Assembly: GCF_012933445.1 (NCBI RefSeq)
Contig: NZ_JABBNC010000003.1
Coordinates: forward strand, 310,001 to 374,000
DNA from: Actinoplanes sp. TBRC 11911
Lineage (GTDB): Bacteria > Actinomycetota > Actinomycetes > Mycobacteriales > Micromonosporaceae
Direction: 5' to 3'
Length of the DNA stretch: 64,000 bases
Under the pieces are notes generated by a model. The model was not told the DNA's origin, searched no databases, and saw only the letters and a list, made by a program, of their open reading frames with translations. Positions 8,510 through 17,084 of this stretch are shown one piece after another. How positions within the stretch are numbered: position 1 is the first letter of the stretch; each line of letters starts with the position of its first letter. A program made the position numbers and the translations under genes.

Positions 8510-8824
8510 ATGGCCTGGATCGTCCTTTTCGTCTCCGGTCTTTTCGAGTCCGTGTGGGCGCTTGCCCTCAGCCGCTCGGAAGGTTTCTCCCGACCCGTAC
8601 CCTCCGTCATCTTCGGGGTCGGCCTGCTACTCAGCATGGGCGGGCTCGGTTACGCGCTGCGCACCATTCCGGTCGGCACCGGCTACGCGGTGTGGACCGG
8701 CATCGGCGCCTCCTGCACCGCGATCGTCGGAATGATCGCCCTCGGGGAATCGACGAGCGTGCTTCGGATTCTGTCTCTGGTGCTGGTCGTGGCCGGTGTG
8801 ATTGGTCTCAAGATCTTCCACTGA
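8510..8824 (+). CDS. gdx: SMR-family guanidinium exporter (SugE/Gdx type)
   Basis: A 104-residue, four-helix small multidrug resistance protein. It has the conserved glutamate in helix 1 (VSGLFESVWALALSRSEGFSRP), the PSVI start of helix 2, the SugE/Gdx signature TIPVGTGYAVWTGIGA in helix 3, and GESTSVLRILSLVLVVAGVIGLK in helix 4. Proteins of this subtype (formerly sugE) export guanidinium in exchange for protons as dual-topology dimers in the inner membrane. The guanidine-III riboswitch directly upstream supports guanidinium as the real substrate rather than quaternary ammonium compounds. ATG 8510 is chosen over upstream in-frame codons because GTGAGG precedes it and homology begins at MAWIVL. 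Confidence 0.93.
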   Translation: MAWIVLFVSGLFESVWALALSRSEGFSRPVPSVIFGVGLLLSMGGLGYALRTIPVGTGYAVWTGIGASCTAIVGMIALGESTSVLRILSLVLVVAGVIGLKIFH

Positions 8825-8872
8825 GCACAAACAACTTGCAAACCGTACGTACGTCTTGCTTGGATCTCGGGC

Positions 8873-10096
8873 ATGACGAATCTCCGCATGCTCTCCGCGG
8901 CCGCGCTCGTCAATGCGTTCGGGAACGGGGCCTACCTGGCGACCGGCGTCACCTACCTGACGCGGATCGCCGGCCTCTCCCCGACGGCGATGGCTGCGGG
9001 GCTCAGCATTGGCGCGGCCGCGGGCATGGTGTCCACGACGCCGCTGGGCTACATCGCGGACCGTTACGGACCCAAACGGTTGCAGATCGCTGCGTTACTG
9101 GTGCTCGCCGTCGCGTACGGGATCCTGCTCGACGTTCGCACGCCGCTCGCGTTCGCCCTGATCTCGTGCGTGATCGCGATCGCCATGGCCCTCTCGAAAG
9201 GAGCGAACGGCGCACTCGCGGCGGGCATCGCGGGGCCGGCCGAGCGGCTGCGGGTGCGCGCCTACCTGCGCTCGATGACCAACGCCGGCGTCGGCCTGGG
9301 CACGCTGGCCGGCAGCCTTCCGCTGCTCATTCACACCCATTGGGCGTACGGCGTAGTCCTGCTCGTCAATGCCGTCTCCTTCGTGATCGCCGCGGCCGTG
9401 GTCACTCGGGTAACCGCCGTACCCCCTCAAGCGAAGCCGCAGAGTGGACCCCGGCTGATCGCCCTGCGTGACCGGCCGTTCCTGGCGTTCGTCGTCCTTG
9501 ATGGAGTGTTGACCAGCACCTTCAACGACCTCATCGTGATCGGCCTGCCGCTGTGGCTGGCCGCCCGCACGCACGCTCCGCTGTGGCTGATCTCCGCGGC
9601 GCTGGTGGTGAACACGGTCGGTTGCGTGCTGCTTCAGGTCCGCGCCGCCCGCGGGATCGAGGGCCTCGACGCCGGCTCCCGCATCGCCCGGCGCGGCTCC
9701 GCGATCATCGCCGCGGCATGCGTCGTCTTCGCCTGGACCGCGGGCATGCCGAGCTGGGTCGTCGGCGGCCTGGTGCTGGTCGCCGCCGTGGTCCACGTGA
9801 TCGGCGAGCTGTGGATGTCGACCGGCAGCTGGGCGATCGTCTTCGGGCTGTCCCCGGAGTCGGCGCACGGCCAATACCAGGGCACGTACTTCGCCGGCCG
9901 TCAGATCGGCGACATGCTGTCACCGCCGCTCATCACGTTCTGTGTTCTCGGTTTACACACCCTGGGTTGGTACGCCTTGGGCGCCGTCTTCCTGCTGGGC
10001 GGGCTGCTGTATCGACCCCTCGCCGCGTGGGCGTCAACGCATCGACACGCGTTGTTAGAATCCGAGCCCTCCAGCCGGATCGGAGTCCGATCATGA
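8873..10096 (+). CDS. MFS transporter
   Basis: A 407-residue protein with about 12 hydrophobic segments. The major-facilitator loop 2-3 motif appears as PLGYIADRYGPKRLQ (about residues 57-71). A central hydrophilic loop near residues 180-200 separates the two six-helix halves. The substrate cannot be told. It begins 48 bp after the guanidinium exporter, so it could sit in the same transcript, but nothing links it to guanidine. Its stop overlaps the start of the next gene (ATGA at 10093-10096), so it is translationally coupled to the YbaB-like gene. Confidence 0.82.
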   Translation: MTNLRMLSAAALVNAFGNGAYLATGVTYLTRIAGLSPTAMAAGLSIGAAAGMVSTTPLGYIADRYGPKRLQIAALLVLAVAYGILLDVRTPLAFALISCVIAIAMALSKGANGALAAGIAGPAERLRVRAYLRSMTNAGVGLGTLAGSLPLLIHTHWAYGVVLLVNAVSFVIAAAVVTRVTAVPPQAKPQSGPRLIALRDRPFLAFVVLDGVLTSTFNDLIVIGLPLWLAARTHAPLWLISAALVVNTVGCVLLQVRAARGIEGLDAGSRIARRGSAIIAAACVVFAWTAGMPSWVVGGLVLVAAVVHVIGELWMSTGSWAIVFGLSPESAHGQYQGTYFAGRQIGDMLSPPLITFCVLGLHTLGWYALGAVFLLGGLLYRPLAAWASTHRHALLESEPSSRIGVRS

Positions 10097-10473
10097 CGGA
10101 CGGAAACATCCTCGACCCCGATGCCGCGGGCGTGTACCTCGAGGACTGGCAGCGCCGCATCGAGCAGAAAGCCGCCGAGACGCGGGCGATGAGCGACCGC
10201 TTGGCCGCGTTGCGAGTCACCACAAAGGACGACAACGGCCTGACCGAAGTGACGATCGACGCCAACGGCGCACTGCTCGACGTGCGTTTCACCGACCGGA
10301 TCCAGCGGGTGGCCCCGGACGCGCTCGCGCGAGCAGTGATGGGCGCGGTCACCGACGCTCGCCGCCGGGCGGCCGACCAGTCCCGCCGGATAGTCACCGA
10401 AACGATGGGCGAGCAGTCGGTCGCCGCCCACGCGATAGCGGAGCGTGTGGAGCACCAACTGCGCGGCGAGTGA
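10093..10473 (+). CDS. YbaB/EbfC-family small protein
   Basis: A 126-residue protein with an N-terminal helix (VYLEDWQRRIEQKAAETRAM), a central strand pair typical of the YbaB/EbfC fold (LTEVTIDANGALLDVRF at about residues 50-66) and a long C-terminal helix with IQRVAPDALARAVMGAVTDA. Classical YbaB proteins bind DNA as dimers. In actinomycetes many divergent copies stand next to polymorphic-toxin or secretion genes, and here the next two genes are a toxin and its immunity protein. Its ATG overlaps the MFS stop. Whether it is a nucleoid protein or a chaperone/targeting partner for the toxin is open. Confidence 0.7.
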   Translation: MTDGNILDPDAAGVYLEDWQRRIEQKAAETRAMSDRLAALRVTTKDDNGLTEVTIDANGALLDVRFTDRIQRVAPDALARAVMGAVTDARRRAADQSRRIVTETMGEQSVAAHAIAERVEHQLRGE

Positions 10474-10489
10474 CGGGGGGCGAGAGACC

Positions 10490-11134
10490 GTGCCGAAGCG
10501 TGCTCGTGGCCACGGTGACGAAGGCGAAACCCCGGCTCGGCCACGTCAAGCCGCGGCGGCGCAGTTCGGCAGCATCCGGCAGGCACAAGACGCCATCGAA
10601 AAGGCGGCGAAGCTCGGGCGGCGCCGATCCGACCTGATCACGGCGAGCACGGGTGCGCCTGATGGGACGCCGCATGGTCACCCCACCCGCATTCCGCCAG
10701 GCAGCGACGATCTCACGCGCCGCTCGATCGAGATGGAGAACTCCGCGGCGGTCTTCCTGGCAGGCCACGGGTGGCGACTCAAACAGAATCCGACGCGGGA
10801 CGAGGTCGCCCAGGCGCGCGGCGAAACCGGCGACGCGGGCAGCCCGACGACAAATCCGGACTTCCTGATGGAAGGCCGGATCTTCGACTGCTACTCCCCT
10901 ACTTTGCCCACCAAGAGCCCGCGCGGTATCTGGGGCGAGGTCGAGGAAAAGGTCGTGGAGCGTCGGCAGACACAGCGGGTCGTGGTGAACTTGGAAGACT
11001 GGCGCGGTGACCTCGCGGCTCTGCGGAAACAGTTCGCGGACTGGCCGATCGAGGGGCTCAAGGAGGTCAAGGTCATCACGCCGGACGGCAAGATCGAGCA
11101 GATCGACCTACCTGACCGGGCGAAAGGGACTTGA
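10490..11134 (+). CDS. toxin with CdiA-C-type tRNase domain
   Basis: A 214-residue protein. Residues 1-75 are a low-complexity linker with one helical stretch (FGSIRQAQDAIEKAAKL) and no signal peptide, TPS, RHS or WXG motif. Residues about 76-205 match the C-terminal nuclease domain of contact-dependent inhibition toxins (CdiA_C): RRSIEMENSAAVFLAGHGW, TNPDFLMEGRIFDCYSP, IWGEVEEKVVERRQTQRVVV and FADWPIEGLKEVKVI. The acidic and lysine residues in the PDFLMEG and EEKV segments are the likely catalytic set. GTG 10490 follows a purine-rich gggggcgagag. The gene sits 16 bp after the YbaB-like gene and 3 bp before the immunity gene. Confidence 0.78.
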   Translation: MPKRARGHGDEGETPARPRQAAAAQFGSIRQAQDAIEKAAKLGRRRSDLITASTGAPDGTPHGHPTRIPPGSDDLTRRSIEMENSAAVFLAGHGWRLKQNPTRDEVAQARGETGDAGSPTTNPDFLMEGRIFDCYSPTLPTKSPRGIWGEVEEKVVERRQTQRVVVNLEDWRGDLAALRKQFADWPIEGLKEVKVITPDGKIEQIDLPDRAKGT

Positions 11135-11137
11135 GAG

Positions 11138-11566
11138 ATGGCGCTTGAGTACAGGTTGGTCCTGGCCGGCAGCACCCTCGCGGATCAGGTGGCCGAGCGA
11201 TCGCTGCCGGACCCGGCCGAACGCCCGTTGGGGCCGGGGCCGTTGTTGTCGGCGGACCTCGTCGGCAGGTACGGCTTCCTGCTCACCGTCCGAGCCGGAC
11301 AAAACGGCTATGTCGAAGTAGCGGCGGATGATGGTGTCTGGGTGTGGGAGCCGAAGGAATACGTGTCGGTCAACTTCCGCCTGGACAGCTCCGCCGATCT
11401 CCAGCAGCCGGTGATCAACATGTTGACGGTGGTGCGGCGAATTCTGGATACCGGCGCCGAGGATGCCGCGCTTGTCTTCAACGCGGACATTCTGCTGCTC
11501 ACCCGTTTGCACGGCGTGCTGCGAGAGCATCACCGCGACAGCTGGTGGGCCCACTACCCCGGCTAG
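11138..11566 (+). CDS. SitI3-like immunity protein
   Basis: A 142-residue soluble protein opening MALEYRLVLAGST. The middle is YGFLLTVRAGQNGYVEV and WVWEPKEYVSVNFRLDSSAD, and the end is MLTVVRRILDTGAEDAALVF followed by LLLTRLHGVL. I recognise this as the SitI3 family, named from Myxococcus Sit toxin-immunity pairs. Its place 3 bp after the toxin gene agrees with an immunity role: it would bind and block the nuclease in the producer. Its TAG shares the palindrome CTAG (11563-11566) with the stop of the convergent giant membrane-protein gene. Confidence 0.72.
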   Translation: MALEYRLVLAGSTLADQVAERSLPDPAERPLGPGPLLSADLVGRYGFLLTVRAGQNGYVEVAADDGVWVWEPKEYVSVNFRLDSSADLQQPVINMLTVVRRILDTGAEDAALVFNADILLLTRLHGVLREHHRDSWWAHYPG

Positions 11567-14500
11567 CGCATGCGGACCAGCGCGTCTCGCAGCCCCTCCC
11601 GCGTGCGCCGCCTGTTCTCGTTCGTCGCGCCCACGATCAGCAGCACCACCCCCACGGGGACCAGCACCAGCCACGGGCCGACCAGCGTCACCGCGAAGTG
11701 GACCGCCGTGAACGTCGTAGCCAGGGCGCCGACGACCACGGGGGCCTGCTGGCGGTTCATCGAGCCGACGATCAGCGTCGCCACCGCGCCCAGCAAGAGC
11801 AGCACCTCGCGCAGCTCGCCGCCGTTGCCCGCCAGCACGATGCCGACGGTGGGCACGAACGCCGCCAGCAAGGCCGGGCCGTACGCGACCCAGCTGCTCA
11901 GGTCGTCCCGGGTGCGCGCCTCCATCACCCCGACGAGCAGGGCCAAAGCGGCGAACGGCAGCGTGTACGCCTCGGGGAGCCCGACGTTCGCCAACGCGAT
12001 GAACAGCCACCAGCCGACGATCTCGAAGCCGACCGCTGTCCAGAACAGGGTCCGTCGCTGGCCCCGTGCGCGGCCGGGACGTGCCGCGGCCAGGCCCAGC
12101 ACGGCGCCCCAGACTGCGAGCATCGCGGCCAGGTGGGCCGGCGCGTCGAAGGCGAGCACCCCGGCCAGCAGCGCCGAGGCGTACCCGCTCCACTCGACCG
12201 TCGTCGCCTCGGCCCGGTACTGCGGCAGACCCAGGCGGGGCAGCGTGGCCTCCAGGATGAGCAGCACCGCACCCACGCTGAGCACGCCGAACCCGGCCCA
12301 CGAGCGTTCCAGCCCGGCGGCGATCGCGGCGGTCAGCACGAACAGCTGGGCCATCACGGCGGCGAACAGCCAGCCCAGTACGCGGGCCGACTGGCTGCGT
12401 CCGGCCAGTGCGGCGGTCAGGCCGACGAAGACCGCGGCGCCCAGCGTGAACAGCGTCAGGCGCTGCTGGGCGAGGCTGCCGGCCAGGCCCGCGCCGCCGG
12501 CGAGCAGGCCGATCACGAAGACGATCGTGCGGACCGTGCGGAGCAGCGAGCGGCGCGCCGCGATCGGCGGCGGGGTCAGTGCCAGGCCGAGCATCGAGAT
12601 CGTGAAGACGGCCAGCGCCGCGGTCGTCGCCGTCGGGTACGGCAGGTCCCAGGCGATCGGGGCGATGAGCAGGGTAATCGCGAGGCCGGGCAGGATCACC
12701 GGCACCGCCTCGGAGGCCTTGCCGCCGAAGCCGATCGCGGCCAGCGCCGCGGCCCCGGTCAGCAGCACGATCGCGAGCACGCTGGTGGCGTCCACGAAGC
12801 CGGTGGCCGGGTCGGCGAGCTGCGGGATCGGGCCGTCCCAGATGTGCCGGACCTGGCCCAGCGGGTCGACCAGCGCGGCCTTCAACGCCGGGGCGATGGA
12901 CAGGATCGCCAGGATGGTCGGGACCAGTGCCAGCACGATCGCGCTGGTGGCCGGGTCGACCAGCCAGCGGCCGCGGAGTCCGCTGGGGCGTGCCGAGGAC
13001 GACCAGCGTGGCACGTATCCGCGCGCGGCCGCCAGCGTCAGGCCGGGCGCGGGCGTCGCTCCGCGCAGCAGTTCGGCGAGTACGCCGAGCAGGGCGGCCG
13101 CCGCGGCGTACAGGGCGGTGGGGAAGTCTGTCGGGATCGACGCGAAGGCCGTGATGGTGGCGCCGAGCACCAGGCCGACGGTCGCCCACGGCAGGTACTG
13201 CGGGATCCAGCGGCCGGTGAGCGCCAGCAACGCCAGCGACAGGGCCGATGCGGCGAGCGCGGCGGTGAGCACCACCTGCGCGTTCTGCCCCTGGTCGGCC
13301 GCCACCGAGGCGAGCACGCCGGGCAGCGCGAGCAGGATCGAGCCGGTGGCGGCGCCGCCGATCTGGGCGCGATGCCGGGGCATGCCGGTGTCGTCGCGCG
13401 CGAGGTCGGCCTCGGTGATCGGGTCGGTGGACCAAAACGTGCGCGGCGGTGGGAGCTCTCCTGCCTCCGGTGCGGCTGCCACCGGCGTACGGGCCATGGC
13501 AGCGACCAAGGTGCCCACGATGACCACCAGGAGCAGCCCCAGGGCCGTGGACCAGGGGCGGACCAGTCCCGCACCGACGGCATGCAGGAGCACGACCGCG
13601 GCGGCTCCGGCTCGGGCCAGCGCACCGCGCGGATCATTGGCGGCGACCGAGGCCATCCCGTACGCCACCGCGACCGCCCCACCGATCAGCAACGGCGCCC
13701 ACCAGGGCAGTCCGAGCGCGAACGGTGCCCCGATCGTGGCCAGCGCACCGCAGGTCGCCGAGATCAGGTACGAGTACGGCGCGTCCAGTGCCATGGCGGC
13801 TGCGAAGGCGACCGCGACCAGCGCGAACGGCGCCTGCCACGCGCCCGTCGGCGGGACGGTCGGGTAGCTGGCGAGGTTCGCGTTCCAGATCGGGCCGTCG
13901 ATCGTGAAGATGTGCGAGGCGCCGGCCAGGGCCTGGTATCCGGCGATGCCGAGGACCACCGCCCCGGCCACGGAGACCCCGCGCACCGGTCCGCGCCGCC
14001 ATTCGTCGGGCATCGCGCCGACGCCGAGCCCGACCATCAGGATGACGATGCCGGCGACGGCGAGCGGCGCGCTCGGGAAGGCCAGCGCGAAGACCCGGGC
14101 CAGCGCACCGCAGATGGCCACGGTGGCGGCAGCGGCGGCGATGTCCGGGCCGTCCAGAGCGCGGTCGCTGCGCCGTCCGTTGTCGATCGACTTGGCGAAG
14201 AACAGCAGGCCGGCGGCGACCAGCAGGAGCAGGCCCACGTACAGGTCCGGTGTGGTGGCACCGGGCGCGACCAGGGCGGCGGCGGCCAGCGACAGCGCGC
14301 CGAGGCCGGTGCCGGCGGTGAGCGGGAAGCTGATCTCGCGCCGGGCGACCTGGAGCACCGCCGCGTAGCTGAGGGTCGCGGCCACCGCCAGGAAGCCGAC
14401 CGCGAGCGCGGGCACGGTCACCGCCTCGGTCGGCGGCGGGCCGCCACCCCGGTCGGAGACGGCGAGCGCGGCCGTGACCACGGCACCGGGCAGGGCCAGC

Positions 14501-16830
14501 GCGGCCGCCCCGGACGCCCAGTCGCCGACCAGCCAGGCGTAGAGCCGCATCGGGATCTGCCGCGCCGCGACCGCGATCATCACGCCGGACCCGGCCAGCG
14601 CGGTGAGCACGGCCGCGGTCAGCCAGGACGCGCTGAGCGCGGCCCCGGCACCGAACAGCCCGACCACCCCGGCGGCGGCGATGTGCGTCACCGCGATCCG
14701 GTGGGTGCGCGCGGCGAGCCCGGCGGCGCCCAGCCCGACCGCGCCCACGACCAGCGGCCACGGCGCGTTCGACCAGCTCAGCGCCAGCGATGCGGGCACC
14801 ACCAGGGCGGTCAGCGCGATGCCGATGACCGCGCCCTCGTGGCGGAAGCCGGCCGGCAGCGCGACGGCCGCCGCGATCGTGAGGATCAGCGCGCTGAACG
14901 CCAGCAGCCAGCCCTCGTTGCCGGTGGCGTCGGCGATGCGCGCAGCGTAGGCGGCCGTGTCGGCGTTCCAGATCGGACGGGCGGCCTGCAGCGGGGCCAG
15001 CGCCGCGCGGAGCCCGTCGACGACCAGCACCACCCCGATCAGCACCAGGGCGACCGCGGAGGCGATCTCCGGCCCACGGCGGATCGGCTCGGCGAGCATG
15101 CCGACGACGGTGCCGGTGAGGGCGACGACCGCGGCGGCGACCACCAGTGTCCAGTGCGGTGAGACGACGTCGGCGATCCGGGCCGAGGCGCCGATGATCG
15201 CGAGGACCAGGACGCCGCCGGCGATGTTGCGGGCGGTGAAGTTGCGCAACAGCTTGGCCGCGGCCGCGGCGACGATCGCGGCCAGTATCAGGATGCCGCC
15301 GGAGCGCAGCGCGTCGGTGATGGCCCCGGCCTGCAGCAGCGCGACCGACGCGTACAGCAGGGCGCCCGCGCTGGCCACGCAGAGCAGCGCGAAGGTGAGC
15401 TCGCGAAGCCAGTCCGAGGACGGCGGCCGTTTCGGCGGCGCCAGCGGCACCGATCCGGCGGCCGGCGCTCCGGCCGGGCGCGGGCCGGGGAAGATCCGGG
15501 TCGGCAGCCAGCGCCTCCGCCGGCCGCTCAGACCCTCGATGACCAGGTCGGGTTCCTCGGGCGCGGACTCCGGCCGGTCGGTGTGCTGGGCGTAGTCGGC
15601 GGCGCCGGCGGCTGCGGCGTCCTCGCGCGCGCGGTCGGCGGCGACCGGCCGGCCCAGCGGCCAGCGCGGCACCAGCCGGCCCTTGCGGATCACGGTGGTC
15701 AGCAGGAACAGGTCGAGCAGGGCGACGACGGCCAGCGCCATGGCCCAGCCGGCCGGGCTGTGGATCATCGGCTGGGCGAGCAGCAACGGCACCGGCTGCA
15801 CGGCGATGACCGTGGCGTATCGAGGCGCCGCGAGCCGGGTCGCTCCGGCGTACAGGAAACCGACCACCGCGGTGACCGCGAAGCTGATCCCCAGATAGAG
15901 CGGGACGGGCACGTCCTCGCCGCCGACCAGCGGGCTGCCGTGCAGCGCGAACAGCGTCATCGGCAGCAGAACCATGCCGACCCCGGAGATCGTCTCCGCG
16001 GTCGAGCTCAGCCCCCGGCTGGCGATGCCGGGCGCCACCACCAGGGCGATCGCGGTGGCGACGGCGAGGATGGCGGCGCGGGCCAGCGGGTTGTTGACGG
16101 CCACCCCGGCGAAGACCACGGCGGCCACGCCGATCAGCAGCGCACCCAGCGCGAGCAGGATGTTCTGCACCGACTGCTGGGACGCCTCCGGCGGGTGATG
16201 GTGCTGCTCGGCACCGGTGAAGCCGGCCCGCGGGCGGGGCGACGGGCCGGGGTCCTCGGTGGGCGGCGGGTCGTCGAGGAGCTGGGTCACGCCGTCGGTG
16301 GCGACGCCGGGCGGGCCGGTGTGCGCCGAGCCGGGGGCGGCCCACTCGGGGCGCCGGCCGGTGGGGCGGGTGGCGCCGGTGCCCCGCCGGCGGCCGCGCG
16401 GCTCGGCGGGCGGCGTGGTGCCGCTGCGGCGCGGCTCGGAGGGCGCCGCGCCCGCTGGTGGCGGCGCGTCGTCGCCGGCGGGCCGTGTCGTGGTGCCGGT
16501 CGGTGGCGGCGGGGCATCGCTCACGCCCGCGCGGGACGACGGCGGCGGGGGCGGCGGCTCCTCGACCGGGTGGCTGCCGGGCGGCGGCGGAGGCGGGAAC
16601 TCATCCGTCTCGCGGCGGCGCCCGCGCTTGGGCTTGGACGCCCGCTTCGCCTTCTGCTGCTGGTTGGCGTGGGCGAGGATGTCCCGCTGGAACCGCGCCG
16701 CCTGGATCTTCGCGGCGATGGTGGACCGCTCCTTGGCCGCGGCAAGGTCCTTGACCTTCAACTCCGCGATCGAGGCATCGATGCGGGCCAGCTCATCGTC
16801 GTAGCTGTCGGGCTGGTCAGCCTGCGCCAC
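11563..16830 (-). CDS. very large multi-spanning membrane protein (SCO7613-like)
   Basis: A 1,755-residue protein. Residues 1-57 form a predicted coiled coil (DDELARIDASIAELKVKDLA ... QRDILAHANQQQ). A basic patch follows (KAKRASKPKRGRRR), then a Pro-rich, Gly/Thr-containing region to about residue 220 with PPPPPP runs. The remainder is dozens of hydrophobic segments broken by short loops, with one longer hydrophilic loop near residues 410-470. Similar giants in actinomycetes are named after SCO7613; the function is unknown. GTG 16830 is chosen because a perfect AGGAGG (16835-16840) precedes it and a coiled coil begins at once; the frame is open further upstream without a ribosome site. Some divergent roles such as a glycan or lipid scaffold can be imagined, but none is supported. 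Confidence 0.75.
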   Translation of the reverse strand: MAQADQPDSYDDELARIDASIAELKVKDLAAAKERSTIAAKIQAARFQRDILAHANQQQKAKRASKPKRGRRRETDEFPPPPPPGSHPVEEPPPPPPSSRAGVSDAPPPPTGTTTRPAGDDAPPPAGAAPSEPRRSGTTPPAEPRGRRRGTGATRPTGRRPEWAAPGSAHTGPPGVATDGVTQLLDDPPPTEDPGPSPRPRAGFTGAEQHHHPPEASQQSVQNILLALGALLIGVAAVVFAGVAVNNPLARAAILAVATAIALVVAPGIASRGLSSTAETISGVGMVLLPMTLFALHGSPLVGGEDVPVPLYLGISFAVTAVVGFLYAGATRLAAPRYATVIAVQPVPLLLAQPMIHSPAGWAMALAVVALLDLFLLTTVIRKGRLVPRWPLGRPVAADRAREDAAAAGAADYAQHTDRPESAPEEPDLVIEGLSGRRRRWLPTRIFPGPRPAGAPAAGSVPLAPPKRPPSSDWLRELTFALLCVASAGALLYASVALLQAGAITDALRSGGILILAAIVAAAAAKLLRNFTARNIAGGVLVLAIIGASARIADVVSPHWTLVVAAAVVALTGTVVGMLAEPIRRGPEIASAVALVLIGVVLVVDGLRAALAPLQAARPIWNADTAAYAARIADATGNEGWLLAFSALILTIAAAVALPAGFRHEGAVIGIALTALVVPASLALSWSNAPWPLVVGAVGLGAAGLAARTHRIAVTHIAAAGVVGLFGAGAALSASWLTAAVLTALAGSGVMIAVAARQIPMRLYAWLVGDWASGAAALALPGAVVTAALAVSDRGGGPPPTEAVTVPALAVGFLAVAATLSYAAVLQVARREISFPLTAGTGLGALSLAAAALVAPGATTPDLYVGLLLLVAAGLLFFAKSIDNGRRSDRALDGPDIAAAAATVAICGALARVFALAFPSAPLAVAGIVILMVGLGVGAMPDEWRRGPVRGVSVAGAVVLGIAGYQALAGASHIFTIDGPIWNANLASYPTVPPTGAWQAPFALVAVAFAAAMALDAPYSYLISATCGALATIGAPFALGLPWWAPLLIGGAVAVAYGMASVAANDPRGALARAGAAAVVLLHAVGAGLVRPWSTALGLLLVVIVGTLVAAMARTPVAAAPEAGELPPPRTFWSTDPITEADLARDDTGMPRHRAQIGGAATGSILLALPGVLASVAADQGQNAQVVLTAALAASALSLALLALTGRWIPQYLPWATVGLVLGATITAFASIPTDFPTALYAAAAALLGVLAELLRGATPAPGLTLAAARGYVPRWSSSARPSGLRGRWLVDPATSAIVLALVPTILAILSIAPALKAALVDPLGQVRHIWDGPIPQLADPATGFVDATSVLAIVLLTGAAALAAIGFGGKASEAVPVILPGLAITLLIAPIAWDLPYPTATTAALAVFTISMLGLALTPPPIAARRSLLRTVRTIVFVIGLLAGGAGLAGSLAQQRLTLFTLGAAVFVGLTAALAGRSQSARVLGWLFAAVMAQLFVLTAAIAAGLERSWAGFGVLSVGAVLLILEATLPRLGLPQYRAEATTVEWSGYASALLAGVLAFDAPAHLAAMLAVWGAVLGLAAARPGRARGQRRTLFWTAVGFEIVGWWLFIALANVGLPEAYTLPFAALALLVGVMEARTRDDLSSWVAYGPALLAAFVPTVGIVLAGNGGELREVLLLLGAVATLIVGSMNRQQAPVVVGALATTFTAVHFAVTLVGPWLVLVPVGVVLLIVGATNENRRRTREGLRDALVRMR

Positions 16831-16974
16831 GGCACCTCCTGAAGATGACTGGGCCCGGTCGTTACGTAAAGCATGCCGGTCCGACACCTCATTAGAACAG
16901 TCGCACGGGGGCGGACATCCGTAGAAACGCGACAGAACCTCGCCATGCGGGCGGCAGGTGAGACACCGCTCATA

Positions 16975-16994
16975 CGGACCGACCGGTCTGTCCG
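16975..16994. promoter_or_regulatory. imperfect palindrome upstream of acyl-CoA dehydrogenase
   Basis: CGGACCGACCGGTCTGTCCG is a 20-bp dyad centred on ACCGGT with one mismatched pair position in each arm. It lies about 90 bp before the dehydrogenase start in the divergent spacer (16831-17084). A TetR- or FadR-like operator is plausible; no regulator is adjacent. Confidence 0.4.
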
Positions 16995-17084
16995 AAGTTC
17001 GATGCGGACAGATCAACCACTGGCTCCCGTACGCTACGCGCCAGTAACATCAGTCCGGAACGTACTTCGAGAGGGGCTTTCGCG

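Noticed and set aside
8840-8860. CGTACGTACG palindrome before the MFS gene as an operator
   Set aside because: Simple alternating repeat with no linked regulator; too little evidence.
11344-15162. A 1,272-codon open frame antisense to the giant membrane gene
   Set aside because: It is a GC-skew shadow: Gln/Arg/Gly/Asp-rich with no domain, while the opposite strand has clear membrane segments and a perfect ribosome site.
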